Shown here piece by piece: positions 47,162 to 56,871 of a DNA stretch of 64,000 bases; positions within the stretch are counted from its first letter, which is position 1; every line of letters starts with the position of its first letter. The notes below the pieces were generated by a model. It saw only the letters and a list, made by a program, of their open reading frames with translations. It was not told where the DNA came from and made no database searches. The position numbers and the translations under genes are program-made. Location: NCBI GenBank assembly GCA_945868845.1, contig CAMBMS010000005.1, positions 62,001 through 126,000 of the forward strand, given 5' to 3'. Source of the DNA: Asaia bogorensis (lineage in GTDB: Bacteria; Pseudomonadota; Alphaproteobacteria; Acetobacterales; Acetobacteraceae).

Positions 47162-49912
47162 ATGTTCGCCCGCTTCGCCCGCGCCATCTTTGGCACCAGC
47201 AACGACCGTGTGCTCAAGGCATATCAGCACCGGGTGCCGCAGATCAATGCCCTGGAACCGACCATGCAGGCACTTTCCGACGCCGAGTTGGCGGGCAAGA
47301 CGGAGTCCTTCCGCACCCGCCTGACCGCCGGCGCGACCCTGAACGAGATCCTGCCGGAAGCCTTCGCCGTAGTGCGCGAGGCCTCCGTACGCACCCTCGG
47401 TCAGCGCCATTTCGACGTACAAATGATCGGCGGCATGGTGCTGCACGATGGCAAGATCGCAGAAATGAAAACGGGCGAGGGCAAGACCCTGGTCGCCACT
47501 CTGGCGGTCTACCTGAACGCGCTAGCGGGCAAGGGGGTACATGTCGTCACCGTCAACGACTATCTGGCGCAGCGCGACGCGGACTGGATGGGTCAGATCT
47601 ACAAGTTTCTCGGCATGTCCGTGGGTGTGATCGTGCATGGCCTGGAAGACGACCAGCGCCGCGGCCAGTACTCCGCCGACATCACCTATGGCACCAACAA
47701 CGAGTTCGGCTTCGACTATCTGCGCGACAACATGAAATACCGGCTGGAGGACATGGTCCAGCGTGATTTCTGCTTCGCCATCGTCGACGAGGTGGACTCG
47801 ATCCTGATAGACGAGGCGCGCACGCCGCTGATCATATCTGGCCCGGCCGAGGATTCTTCCGCCCTCTATATGCGCGTCGATGAAGTGGTGCGGGAATTCG
47901 TGAAAGATCCGTCCGTCTACGAGAAGGACGAGAAATTCAAGACCGTGTCGATGACCGAGGAAGGCTCGCAGCGCGTGGAAGACATGCTACGCACGGTCGG
48001 CATCATCACCGAGGGAAATCTCTACGATATTTTCAACGTCTCCGTCCTGCATCACGTGCACCAATCGGTGCGCGCGCACACCTTGTTCGCTCGCGATGTC
48101 GATTACATCGTCCGTCAGGATAAGGTGGTACTGATCGACGAATTCACTGGCCGCATGATGGAAGGCCGCCGCTATTCCGAGGGCCTACACCAGGCGCTGG
48201 AGGCGAAGGAAGGCGTGACGGTGCAGGCGGAAAACCAGACACTCGCCTCCATCACCTTCCAGAATTACTTCCGCCTGTTTCCGAAGCTTGCCGGCATGAC
48301 CGGAACGGCAATAACGGAAGCGGACGAATTCGCCGAAACTTACAAACTGGAGGTGGTGGAGGTTCCCACCAATGTCAATGTCACCCGTAATGACGAGGAT
48401 GACGAGGTTTATCGCAGCGCGACAGAGAAATACGAGGCGCTGGCGCTGCTAATCGAGGATAGCCGCAAGCGCGGCCAGCCGGTTCTGGTGGGCACGACAT
48501 CGATCGAGAAAAGCGAAACCCTGAGCGATATCCTGAAGCGTAAAAAAGTGCCGCATGCAGTTCTGAATGCGCGCTTCCATGAGCAGGAAGCAGAGATTGT
48601 CGCCCAGGCTGGCGCGCCTGGCGCCATCACCATCGCCACCAACATGGCCGGTCGCGGCACCGATATTAAACTTGGCGGCAACCTGGAAATGCAGTTGCAC
48701 AAGGCACTTTTCGACATCACCGATGAAAGCCTGCGCGCGGTGCGCGAGACCGAGATACGCGATGAGATCGCCGTCGCGCATCAGAAAGTAAAAGACGCCG
48801 GCGGGCTGTTCGTCATCGGCACGGAACGCCACGAATCCCGACGCATCGACAACCAGCTACGCGGCCGTTCCGGCCGGCAGGGTGATCCCGGGCGCTCCCG
48901 CTTCTTCCTGTCTCTGGAAGATGATCTGATGCGCATTTTCGGCTCAGACCGCATGGGCGGGATGCTGGCGCGACTGGGGCTGAAGGATGGCGAGGCGATC
49001 GTGCATCCCTGGATCAACAAGGCGCTGGAGAAGGCGCAGAAAAAAGTCGAGACGCGCAATTTCGACATGCGCAAAAACGTACTGCGCTATGACGACGTGA
49101 TGAACGACCAGCGCAAAGAGGTCTACACCCAGCGCAAGGAGCTCATGAAGGCCGACGATGTCACCGAAACCGTGGCAGCCATGCGCGACGAAATCGTCCA
49201 TAACTTGGTGGCCCTGCGCATTCCCGAAAAGGCCTTCGCCGAGCAATGGCAGCTGCCGGAACTGGCCGAGGATGCACGCCGTATCCTTAACCTCGATCTT
49301 CCCATCGAATCCTGGGGTCGCGAGGAAGGTATCGACGAAGAGCAGATCTGCGAACGCATCACCCGGGCCGGTGATTCCATGATGGCGGCGAAAGCAGCCA
49401 ATATTGGCCCCGAACTGATGCGCTTCGTAGAAAGATCCCTGCTTATCCAGGTGATGGACCAAGTGTGGAAGGAGCATCTGCTGGATCTGGACCATCTGCG
49501 CCAGGGCATCAGCCTCCGCGCCTATGGCCAACGCGATCCGCTTAACGAATATAAAAGTGAAGCCTTCACCCTGTTCAACGCCATGCTAAACGAGATGAAG
49601 GAACGGGTGACCAGCCTGCTCGCGCGCGTGGAACTCAATCCCAACCAGCCGACCGGACCAATGTTCGATCGCCCCGATCAAGCGATGTTCGAGCAGCACC
49701 CGGAACCAGAATCCCTGCTCGCCGGCTCGCCGGATGGAGAGGTGATGGAAATGAGTGCCGGGCTGCAGCCGATGGTAGTAACCGCCCAGCCATTGCGTAG
49801 CCAGGTGGTAAACTTCGACGACCCGAGCACCTGGCGTAATACCGGGCGCAACGCACCCTGCCCCTGCGGATCGGGACGAAAATTTAAGCAATGTCATGGT
49901 AAACTGGCCTGA
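47162..49912 (+). CDS. secA: Preprotein translocase ATPase SecA
   Basis: 916 residues, full length. Walker A is at residues 102-109 (MKTGEGKT), Walker B is in [20 protein letters not shown], and the motif-VI region reads [20 protein letters not shown]. The preprotein-binding, HSD and HWD regions are intact. The C-terminal zinc tail for SecB binding is [16 protein letters not shown]. It drives protein export through SecYEG. Preceded by a 200-nt divergent promoter region. Confidence 0.96.
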   Translation: MFARFARAIFGTSNDRVLKAYQHRVPQINALEPTMQALSDAELAGKTESFRTRLTAGATLNEILPEAFAVVREASVRTLGQRHFDVQMIGGMVLHDGKIAEMKTGEGKTLVATLAVYLNALAGKGVHVVTVNDYLAQRDADWMGQIYKFLGMSVGVIVHGLEDDQRRGQYSADITYGTNNEFGFDYLRDNMKYRLEDMVQRDFCFAIVDEVDSILIDEARTPLIISGPAEDSSALYMRVDEVVREFVKDPSVYEKDEKFKTVSMTEEGSQRVEDMLRTVGIITEGNLYDIFNVSVLHHVHQSVRAHTLFARDVDYIVRQDKVVLIDEFTGRMMEGRRYSEGLHQALEAKEGVTVQAENQTLASITFQNYFRLFPKLAGMTGTAITEADEFAETYKLEVVEVPTNVNVTRNDEDDEVYRSATEKYEALALLIEDSRKRGQPVLVGTTSIEKSETLSDILKRKKVPHAVLNARFHEQEAEIVAQAGAPGAITIATNMAGRGTDIKLGGNLEMQLHKALFDITDESLRAVRETEIRDEIAVAHQKVKDAGGLFVIGTERHESRRIDNQLRGRSGRQGDPGRSRFFLSLEDDLMRIFGSDRMGGMLARLGLKDGEAIVHPWINKALEKAQKKVETRNFDMRKNVLRYDDVMNDQRKEVYTQRKELMKADDVTETVAAMRDEIVHNLVALRIPEKAFAEQWQLPELAEDARRILNLDLPIESWGREEGIDEEQICERITRAGDSMMAAKAANIGPELMRFVERSLLIQVMDQVWKEHLLDLDHLRQGISLRAYGQRDPLNEYKSEAFTLFNAMLNEMKERVTSLLARVELNPNQPTGPMFDRPDQAMFEQHPEPESLLAGSPDGEVMEMSAGLQPMVVTAQPLRSQVVNFDDPSTWRNTGRNAPCPCGSGRKFKQCHGKLA

Positions 49913-49932
49913 ATGGGGATGCGCCGCGTTGG

Positions 49933-50484
49933 GTGGCATCCGGCATAGGCTTTGTCGATCACCCGGTTCCCGACCTGAATCTGCTATGGACGGCTTGCTT
50001 CGATGCGCCTGAACATTTGCGCACCTTGGCCGGCAATAGGGCGATCAACGCGGCAGAAAGGCTCGATCTGCGGCACTTTATCAAGCAGGGCTGGCCGGTC
50101 TTGCGCAATGCGATCGAACCGGGGCTGATCGATCAATTCGTCAACGATACCCGCGCCCATCAGAAATATCCTAGTGAATTCCTGACAACCAAACATCGCC
50201 AGGGACAGTAGCGGATGAATTTTGCCGTCGATGACCAGCAAGCCTATACGCGGGGGCTGGAACAGACCCACGCCGAACGCGGCCGCGCCTATCGGAAATT
50301 CATGGCGAAGAAGGGCCATGCGTTTTTCTAGGCTGCCGATCTGGTATATCGCAGCCATCCGCACAGCCTGCCGAAAGACACCGCGCACCTGTCCTGCGTC
50401 ATGCATTATCGCCCGGCCATGACATCCCAGCTTTGGTTCCGCCACAACCTGGACGAGCACCATATTGCGGCCCACGGGCGCTAG
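49933..50484 (+). pseudogene. Phytanoyl-CoA dioxygenase-like gene remnant
   Basis: The first part reads LDLRHFIKQGWPVLRNAIEP and GLIDQFVNDT, the N-terminal helix of PhyH-like oxygenases, ending at TAG 50209-50211. In another frame from 50216, YTRGLEQTHAERGRAYRKFM and AKKGHAFF lead to TAG 50329-50331, then AADLVYRSHPHSLPKDTAHL and SCVMHYRP. The latter matches the family segment around the distal His (ADLVHGG-SP). The HxD iron motif is deleted. Two stops, a frameshift and a deletion show a dead gene. 50485-50625 contains nothing else clear. Confidence 0.6.
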
Positions 50485-50625
50485 GGGTCATATGTCAGCC
50501 TGCATTATAAATGACCAAAACCTGCGAGCACAGCCCCCGGAATCCCCCCTGGCCGATTAAGGAAAGGTTGTTGGTGGGTTCAGTGCGTGTCTAGAATTGG
50601 GAACGAAAATACGGAGGATCCCCGG

Positions 50626-51009
50626 ATGAGTGATGCGCCCGCCCGCCCCGCCTTTTCGCCCGCCCGCGTGCTGCCGTTGCCGGGCGGGGCTAAACTGATC
50701 TTCTGCTCGGGCGTAACCGCGCGTGGCTCCGCGGCCGAAGGCGGCACAGTGGAGGCGCAGACGGAGGAATGCCTGGCGCGGCTTGGTCGTGCGCTTGCTG
50801 CCGAGGGTGCGCTATTCTCCGATCTGCTGAAGATCAATACTTACCTCAGCGACATGCGCCATTACGCGGGCTTTGATGCCGTGCGCCGCAAAACCCTGTC
50901 CGTGCTACCGACACCACCGGCTAGCACCTGCGTCGGTGGGGCGCAGTTCACCACCACCACATGCTGTATCGAAATCGAAGGGATCGCGGTGGTGGCCGGG
51001 TCCGGATGA
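50626..51009 (+). CDS. RidA/YjgF-family deaminase
   Basis: 127 residues. The fold is marked by the early FCSGVTARG strand, LGRALAAEGALFSDLLKINT and YLSDMRHYAGFDAVR, where the family has the V-K-x-x-x-Y/F-L pattern. The canonical RidA catalytic Arg before the CIEIEGIAVV strand is not evident: the segment reads QFTTTTCCIEIEG, so it may not be a classical imine deaminase. GGAGG precedes ATG 50626. The stop overlaps the ferredoxin start by 4 nt, making it the first gene of a coupled operon. Confidence 0.8.
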   Translation: MSDAPARPAFSPARVLPLPGGAKLIFCSGVTARGSAAEGGTVEAQTEECLARLGRALAAEGALFSDLLKINTYLSDMRHYAGFDAVRRKTLSVLPTPPASTCVGGAQFTTTTCCIEIEGIAVVAGSG

Positions 51010-51425
51010 GCGCCGCAGAGCGCCATATCGCGCGCCTCCAAGCAGCATCCGCAGCGCTGGCGGATGTCTGCACCGCATGCGGGGCCTGTTATCGTGTCTG
51101 TCCTACAGCTGCGCAGATACCAACACTGGCTGAGGCCCTCGCGGAAAACGTAATGCAGGGCATTCGCGACATTCTTCGCGGTGGCGCGGGAAGCGAGGCC
51201 GCCATCGCTTTTGCTGGGGCCTGCAGCCGCAGCGGCGTTTGCACCGAAGCCTGCCCAGAAAAAATCGATGCGGCGTTCCTGATGCGGATCGCCTCCTTGC
51301 ACGTGCGTGGCGCATTGGGCGATGCGCCGCGCGTAAGCATGATGGCGGATCCAGGCTGGTCCGCACGAGTAAAAGCCTTTGCCCGACTGACCATGACCGA
51401 AGAGGAACAGGCGAAATGGCTGTGA
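51006..51425 (+). CDS. HdrC/GlpC-like dicluster 4Fe-4S protein
   Basis: 139 residues with two cluster-binding motifs: CTACGACYRVCP near residue 22 and CSRSGVCTEACP near residue 73. This spacing is that of the small electron-transfer subunit in HdrC or the N-terminal half of GlpC and GlcF. It overlaps RidA by 4 nt and the CCG-protein gene by 10 nt. The pair corresponds to a GlcF-type protein split in two. It likely carries electrons to or from the CCG partner. Confidence 0.84.
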   Translation: MSAAERHIARLQAASAALADVCTACGACYRVCPTAAQIPTLAEALAENVMQGIRDILRGGAGSEAAIAFAGACSRSGVCTEACPEKIDAAFLMRIASLHVRGALGDAPRVSMMADPGWSARVKAFARLTMTEEEQAKWL

Positions 51426-52261
51426 ACCCCGATACACGCGCGACCTTCTGGTATGGCTGCAACATGGCCCGTCATGGCGAGATCATTCGCCTGTGCACGC
51501 AAATCCTCGCAGCGGTTGGTGTGGATGCGGCGCCGGCCGGTGGGCCGGGGTATTGCTGCGGCTCCCCGCAGGAAAAAACCGCACGCATTGCCGCCGGCAT
51601 GGCGGAACGCACGGTAGAAAAATTCAACGACGCGGGGCGCGATCACGTGATTACCTGGTGTCCATCCTGCCATATGAACATGGACGATTTTATGGCCCCG
51701 GTGACCGAGGCAGCGTTCGAGACACAGCACATCACCGAATTACTACATGCACGACGCGAACGCCTGCGCCCGTTTCTGACCCAGCCCGTATCGGCGCGCG
51801 TTCTGGTGCATGCGCATCATGGGTTTAATGGCCGAGTGCCGGTAAATAAGGATGTGCCGGACTTACTGCGTATGATCCCTGCCATCACGGTTCTGGATCA
51901 CGCGTTGCGCGTGCCCGGCCATATGTGCAGCGCGCTGGCCAGCATTCCGGGCGGGCTGCCGGCGGCGCATCGCAATACCCTAGCAGCTATGGCTGAAATA
52001 GGCGCGGATACGCTGACCACCGTGTTTCATTCCTGCCACCGCGAGGCCGTGGCGCTGGAACGCGGGCGCAATATTCGGGTGGTGAACTGGATCCACCTAC
52101 TCGCGCAATCTATGGGCCTTGCACATGAGGATGAATACAAACTATGGCGCAATGCCGACGACCCGCGCGCCGTACTGGGGGAAGGCCGCATCGCCGCGCT
52201 TGGCGAAACGACGTTCGTGCGGCTGGTAGAACCGGAATTGCGAAAGCCGTCCGTGGTATAA
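51416..52261 (+). CDS. HdrB-like CCG-domain Fe-S oxidoreductase
   Basis: 281 residues. Cysteine-rich CCG modules are visible: FWYGCNMARHG and GPGYCCGSPQE with TWCPSCHMNM in the first half. The second repeat is weaker, with HMCSALASIPGG and FHSCHREAVA instead of a full CCG. Such subunits hold a noncubane or 4Fe-4S cluster that handles disulfide or hydroxyacid chemistry (HdrB, LutA, GlcF). Start at ATG 51416 lies inside the end of the ferredoxin gene. Its true substrate is unknown. Confidence 0.82.
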   Translation: MAVNPDTRATFWYGCNMARHGEIIRLCTQILAAVGVDAAPAGGPGYCCGSPQEKTARIAAGMAERTVEKFNDAGRDHVITWCPSCHMNMDDFMAPVTEAAFETQHITELLHARRERLRPFLTQPVSARVLVHAHHGFNGRVPVNKDVPDLLRMIPAITVLDHALRVPGHMCSALASIPGGLPAAHRNTLAAMAEIGADTLTTVFHSCHREAVALERGRNIRVVNWIHLLAQSMGLAHEDEYKLWRNADDPRAVLGEGRIAALGETTFVRLVEPELRKPSVV

Positions 52262-52363
52262 GCCACGCAGTGCGCGTGGCAGGGGAAGACTTGCCATCCT
52301 GTAACCTCGGTATCACAGTAACGGCCCGAATAGCTTCAGCCAAAATCAAGAGGAACCGCCCGG

Positions 52364-53419
52364 ATGCACCTGTTCAAGCAGAACGCCGTGAAGGGTGTCG
52401 AATCCACGGCCAACCAGATCCCTGTCATCGATTACGGCCCGTATTTCGCTGGCGTTCCAGGGGCGCTAGAAAGGATCGCAGCGGAAATAAAATATGCTAG
52501 CGAGAATATCGGCTTCTTCTACGCGCTGCACCACGGCATTCCCGAAAGCACGATCGATGCCGCCTTCGCTGCGTCGGAGCGGTTTCATGCGCTGCCGGAC
52601 GCAGAAAAACGAACCCTCAGCCTGAACGAGAATAACATTGGTTATCTGGCGCCCAACACCTCCGTGCAGGCAGCGTCGACCGTGCACAAGGCGACGCGGC
52701 CAAATTTCAACGAAAGTTTCTTCATCAGCCATGATCGCGGGGAGGATCACCCCGATGTGCTTGCGGGTATTCCGCTGCGTGGTCGCAATAAATGGCCGGA
52801 CAGCCTACCCGATATCCGCGCGCCGATGATGGATTATGTCCATGCCATGGATAATCTCTGCAACCGCATGCTGCCGCCTTTCGCGGTGGCCTTGGGGATG
52901 CCGGCACAAACCTTCGATCCGCTATTCACCAACGAAGCCCATGTCACCTGCCGCTTCCTCCATTATCCGCCACAGGATCCGACGGAAGAGAATTTATTCG
53001 GCCAGGCACCGCATACGGATAACAGTTTTATGACCGCGCTGGCGCGCACCGGTGTGCCGGGCCTGGCGGTGCGGCTGCCCTCGGGCGAATGGTTTCCACC
53101 GCCGATCATTCCTGGTACTTTCCTGATCAATCTCGGTAACATGATGCGGCGTTTTTCTAATGATCAGTTTCTTGCCACGCCGCATGGCGTACTGAATGAA
53201 AGTGGCAAGGATCGCTACTCTATCGCCTATTTCCATAGCCCCAATCCAACCGCCACCATCTCCCCCTTACCGAGCTGCGTGAGAGCCGAAAATCCCCCCC
53301 GCTATGAACCGACGATCTATCGTGACCTAATCATGGCGTTTTTCCGGGCCAATTATTTCCACCAGAAGGGTCACCGTTCCGATGCCGCGGCGCGGGTTGG
53401 CGATCCCGTGATGCCCTGA
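52364..53419 (+). CDS. Isopenicillin N synthase-like 2-oxoglutarate/Fe(II) oxygenase
   Basis: 351 residues. IPVIDYGPYFAG and GFFYALHHGIP are the DIOX-N and family N-terminal blocks. The iron motif HxD is in QAPHTDNSFMTAL, the distal His in FLATPHGVLN, and the R-x-S in KDRYSIAYFHSP. It sits 102 nt after the HdrB-like gene and 29 nt before an MFS gene. The family oxidises diverse small molecules and does not imply antibiotic synthesis. With RidA and Fe-S partners it suggests breakdown of a nitrogenous compound. Confidence 0.87.
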   Translation: MHLFKQNAVKGVESTANQIPVIDYGPYFAGVPGALERIAAEIKYASENIGFFYALHHGIPESTIDAAFAASERFHALPDAEKRTLSLNENNIGYLAPNTSVQAASTVHKATRPNFNESFFISHDRGEDHPDVLAGIPLRGRNKWPDSLPDIRAPMMDYVHAMDNLCNRMLPPFAVALGMPAQTFDPLFTNEAHVTCRFLHYPPQDPTEENLFGQAPHTDNSFMTALARTGVPGLAVRLPSGEWFPPPIIPGTFLINLGNMMRRFSNDQFLATPHGVLNESGKDRYSIAYFHSPNPTATISPLPSCVRAENPPRYEPTIYRDLIMAFFRANYFHQKGHRSDAAARVGDPVMP

Positions 53420-53448
53420 GCGCGCCGCCTAGCCCGACCTGGGCGGCA

Positions 53449-54627
53449 TTGCGCGAAGTGCCGTTCGCCCCGCTCGGGGTCACGCTCGCCATGCAGGCTT
53501 TGGCGACGATGGCGCTCTATTCGGTGCCGACCGTCGCGCCCGCCATGGCGCGCGATCTGGATGTGCCGGGGGAACTGAGCGGGACGTTTATCGCCTGTGC
53601 CTATGGGTTCGGCATTTTCTCGGCCTTAGCGTCTCCGGGGTTCGTGCATCGTTTCGGCGCGGTGCGCGCGGTGCAGCTGGTGATGGCCTGCACGGCGGCG
53701 ATGCTGCTGGCCTCGGCCATAGGCAGTATTTTTTCCCTTTTCATGGCGACGATGCTGCTGGGGGTCGGCTATGGCGCGGCGGCTCCGGCTAGCACGCATC
53801 TGCTAGCCCCGCGCACGCCGCGGCTGGTGTTCAACATGGTGATGTCGCTACGCCAGATCGGCGTGCCACTAGGCGGCGTGCTTGCGGCGCTGATCCTACC
53901 GCCGGTAGTGGTGCGCTTCGGCTGGCAAGCGGCGCTGCTGGCGGAGGTGCCGCTGTTACTGGCGATGATCCTGTTCTGCGAAATCCCGCGCCGGCGTTGG
54001 GATGATGGCCCGCCTTCGTCGCGCCCGATCCTGGGGCGGGAGCTGCTGGTGCCGTTTCAGCTGCTGCGCCAGGATCGACGTATTCTGACGCTCTCCGTCG
54101 CCAGTTTCCTGTTCTCCGGCATGTCCTTGTGTTTTGTGGCGTTTACCACGATGCAACTGACGACCCGGGCCGGGTTTGACTTGGTGGATGCGGGGCGCAT
54201 GCTGGCCGTCTATCAGATCTCTGGCACGATCAGTCGGCCGATCTGGGGATGGATGGCGGATCGCTTCCTGACGCCGTCGCACACCTTGGCGGTGCATGGC
54301 TTTGGCATGGCGGCGGCGGCGCTGCTAGCCGGGCAGATCGACACGGGATGGAGCGGGGGTGCGGTGTTCGCCCTGGCGATTTTTGCGGGGATCACAGCGG
54401 GCGGTTATACGGGCGTAGCCTATGCCGAATTCGTCAATCTTGGCGGCACGCGTCGCACGGAGGCGACCGGGCTCGGCACGGCGATGATGTTTTCTGGCGT
54501 GCTGATCATGCCGCCGATTTTTGGCGTGCTCGTCACCTTGACGGACGGCTATGCGATTTCATTCGCGATGATGGCGTTGCTGTCCGCGGTGGGGGCAACC
54601 TTGTTGTGCCGCCGCCCCTCCGTATAA
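53449..54627 (+). CDS. MFS transporter
   Basis: 392 residues with about 12 hydrophobic segments. The signature after TM2 is relaxed (SPGFVHRFGAVRAVQL) and GWMADRFL is in the second half. Start is taken at TTG 53449 because no ATG or GTG lies between the upstream stop and the first helix. It closes the RidA/Fe-S/oxygenase operon and probably imports its substrate. A terminator-like hairpin just downstream points the other way. Confidence 0.84.
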   Translation: MREVPFAPLGVTLAMQALATMALYSVPTVAPAMARDLDVPGELSGTFIACAYGFGIFSALASPGFVHRFGAVRAVQLVMACTAAMLLASAIGSIFSLFMATMLLGVGYGAAAPASTHLLAPRTPRLVFNMVMSLRQIGVPLGGVLAALILPPVVVRFGWQAALLAEVPLLLAMILFCEIPRRRWDDGPPSSRPILGRELLVPFQLLRQDRRILTLSVASFLFSGMSLCFVAFTTMQLTTRAGFDLVDAGRMLAVYQISGTISRPIWGWMADRFLTPSHTLAVHGFGMAAAALLAGQIDTGWSGGAVFALAIFAGITAGGYTGVAYAEFVNLGGTRRTEATGLGTAMMFSGVLIMPPIFGVLVTLTDGYAISFAMMALLSAVGATLLCRRPSV

Positions 54628-54656
54628 AGTAAAACGACCGGAGAGAGGCTCCGGCC
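54626..54656 (-). terminator. Terminator for minus-strand transcription
   Basis: On the minus strand CCGGAG-N5-CTCCGG is followed by TCGTTTTACTTT. It lies 26 nt past the stop of the FlgO-like pseudogene, convergent with the end of the MFS gene. Confidence 0.6.
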
Positions 54657-54681
54657 GCAATTCAGTTCGTGTGCAAGAGGT

Positions 54682-55110
54682 TCAGAAATCGCCCGCGACA
54701 CGTCGGCACAGCAGGCCCTCGACTTCGTTACCGAGCGGCACCGAATAATCGGCCCCGGCGAGGATGCGGCCATCGGCCGCGCCGACCATCTGCAGGCTAA
54801 CAAAGACACGATTATATCCGGCTGAACAGGTGCCGGTGACCACCACCGCCGCGTTCGCCGGGCGGATCAGGCTGCTGGTCTGGGGCGACAGCGCGATCCC
54901 GCCATTGCGGCGATCAACCTGGGCATTGCTGCGCAGCCGCATTTCGGAAACATTCGTGCCGCCCTAAACAAGGCGCGCGCTCACGAGGTCGGAGGCCATG
55001 TTGCCCATCGACGGGGCATATGCCGTTTGCGTCACCCTGTTCACCGTGGCGGCGCCCACATTGCCGGCCCCGTCATCAACGGTAAAGATATAGATCCTGT
55101 CAGGAATCAT
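54682..55110 (-). pseudogene. FlgO-domain lipoprotein gene with amber stop
   Basis: From ATG 55110 the minus strand reads MIPDRIYIFTVDDGAGNVGA, then TQTAYAPSMGNMASDLVSAR-LV and a TAG at 54966-54964, then in the same frame GGTNVSEMRLRSNAQVDRRN, AAVVVTGTCSAGYNRVFVSL and GADYSVPLGNEVEGLL. The part after the stop is the core of the FlgO domain (PF17680). Homologues read through this point without a stop. The signal peptide is not found either, so the gene is 5-prime-damaged and interrupted. Its terminator is still present downstream. Confidence 0.6.
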
Positions 55111-55272
55111 CCTATAGGGTGGTTTTCTTGTCGTCCGCGTTCATCAGGTATCCTCCAGGTGCCCGCTGTTTCTGACGGAGTTTAAGGGCCGAGGCCGGGT
55201 TACGTGAACAGGCCCTCTTGCCAGCATAGGAGGCGCGTTGGACGATACCGGTAGCAGAGGAGACACTCCGAC

Positions 55273-56847
55273 ATGCACTATACGATCGCACCGCACCGCA
55301 CCCAGCATTGGGACCTGAGCAAGCCATCCGCCAAGGGGCGGCGCGGCATGGTGGTGGCGCAGGCGAAATCCGCCGCCGAGGCCGGGGTAGCCGTGCTGGA
55401 CGATGGGGGCAACGCGGTGGACGCCGCCGTGGCCACGGCGCTGGCTCTGGCCACGGTGGAGCCATGGAATTCCGGCCTCGGCGGAATCGGTTTTGCCCTA
55501 GTACATCGCACCGGCGAAGCACGGGCCGATGTGGTAGATTTCGGGCCGATGGCGCCGCGCGCGCTGAACCCCCATAGTTTCAAACTCACCGGACGGCACA
55601 CACCCAACCAGTTCAACTGGCCGGAGGTGGAAGGCGATTCCAATATCCATGGGCCGCTCTCCCCAGCCATTCCTGCCGCCGTGGCGGGCTATGAGTTGAT
55701 GCATCGCCGTTGGGGCAAACTACCGGTCCGCGATGTAATAGCCCCGGCCGTTGCGCTGGCGCGGCGGGGGCTGCCAGCGGACTGGTTCACCACCTTAAAA
55801 ATCTCCAACGCGGCAGCGACCTTGCGGTGCTATCCGGAAAGCGCGCGCATCTATCTGCCGGATGGATTACCGCCGGCGGCACCCTATCAGGGTGTGCCTG
55901 GCTTCCTGCCCCAGGGCCAGTTGGCGGAAACGATGGCGCGGCTGCAACAGGCTGGGCTGCGTGATTTCTATGAGGGCGAGATTGCAGCCGCGATCGCCGC
56001 CGATATCGCAGGGATGGGCGGTGCGCTGTCAGCTTCGGATCTTGCCCAGTGCCAGGCGCGCACGATGAAGGCGACCGAGATCGTATGGCGCGGGCGCAGC
56101 CTGCAAATGGCCGGCGGGCTGACGGCATCGCCCACGATGGCCCGCGTATTAAGGCAACTGGCCTCAGCGCGGTTCGGCGCGGCACCGGATGCCGGCTGGT
56201 TCGTCTCGTTGGCCCGCGCCATGAAGCAGGCCTACGCTGAACGACTCGCCGGGCTGGGTGAGGCCGACCCGTTGGCGGCGGAGACCTGCACCACGCACCT
56301 AAGTGTGTGCGACGCGGAGGGCAACATGGTGGCGATGACCACCACGTTGATGTCCTCCATGGGTAGCCGGCTGGTGCTGCCGGGTTCCGGCGTGCTGATG
56401 AACAACGGCATGATCTGGTTTGACCCGCGCCCCGGTCAGCCCAATTCCATCGCGCCGGGCAAGCGGCCACTGACCAATATGTCGCCGATTATTCTGCAGG
56501 AGGGCGGGCGGCCATGGCTGGCGGCAGGGGCGTCCGGCGGGCGACGGATCATGGCCTCCGTCTTGCAGGTAATGAGTTTTGTTGCCGATTTCGCCATGAC
56601 ACCGGAGGAAGCGGCGCATTATCCGCGGATAGATGTATCCTCGCCCGACGCAGTGAGCGCCGATGCGCGCCTACCGGAAAATGTACTGGCGGCGCTGGCG
56701 GCAGATGGACCGACGGAGGTGGTGGAGCATTCCATACTACCGGTAAATTTCGCCTGCCCCAACATGATTGTACAAAACGCCGATGGCATGCGCATCGGCA
56801 TCAGCGATGTGGTATCTCCCTGGTCCGCCGCCGTCGCGCAAAAGTAA
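55273..56847 (+). CDS. Gamma-glutamyltransferase family protein
   Basis: 524 residues, Ntn-hydrolase of the GGT family. The precursor self-cleaves before Thr340 in ETCTTHLSVCDAEGN, giving large and small subunits. GNAVDAAVATALALATVEPW and the SGLGGIGFALVH loop contain the gamma-glutamyl-binding region. There is no signal peptide, unlike classical periplasmic GGT, so it may be a cytosolic GGT-like acylase. The MBL hydrolase starts 24 nt later. The gene is intact although flanked by pseudogenes on both sides of the cluster. Confidence 0.88.
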   Translation: MHYTIAPHRTQHWDLSKPSAKGRRGMVVAQAKSAAEAGVAVLDDGGNAVDAAVATALALATVEPWNSGLGGIGFALVHRTGEARADVVDFGPMAPRALNPHSFKLTGRHTPNQFNWPEVEGDSNIHGPLSPAIPAAVAGYELMHRRWGKLPVRDVIAPAVALARRGLPADWFTTLKISNAAATLRCYPESARIYLPDGLPPAAPYQGVPGFLPQGQLAETMARLQQAGLRDFYEGEIAAAIAADIAGMGGALSASDLAQCQARTMKATEIVWRGRSLQMAGGLTASPTMARVLRQLASARFGAAPDAGWFVSLARAMKQAYAERLAGLGEADPLAAETCTTHLSVCDAEGNMVAMTTTLMSSMGSRLVLPGSGVLMNNGMIWFDPRPGQPNSIAPGKRPLTNMSPIILQEGGRPWLAAGASGGRRIMASVLQVMSFVADFAMTPEEAAHYPRIDVSSPDAVSADARLPENVLAALAADGPTEVVEHSILPVNFACPNMIVQNADGMRIGISDVVSPWSAAVAQK

Positions 56848-56871
56848 TTACGTAAATTTACGGAGAAAATA

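Noticed and set aside
52364-53419. Isopenicillin N synthase-like gene as a sign of beta-lactam synthesis.
   Set aside because: No ACV synthetase or other beta-lactam genes are present, and the family is mostly general 2-oxoglutarate oxygenases.
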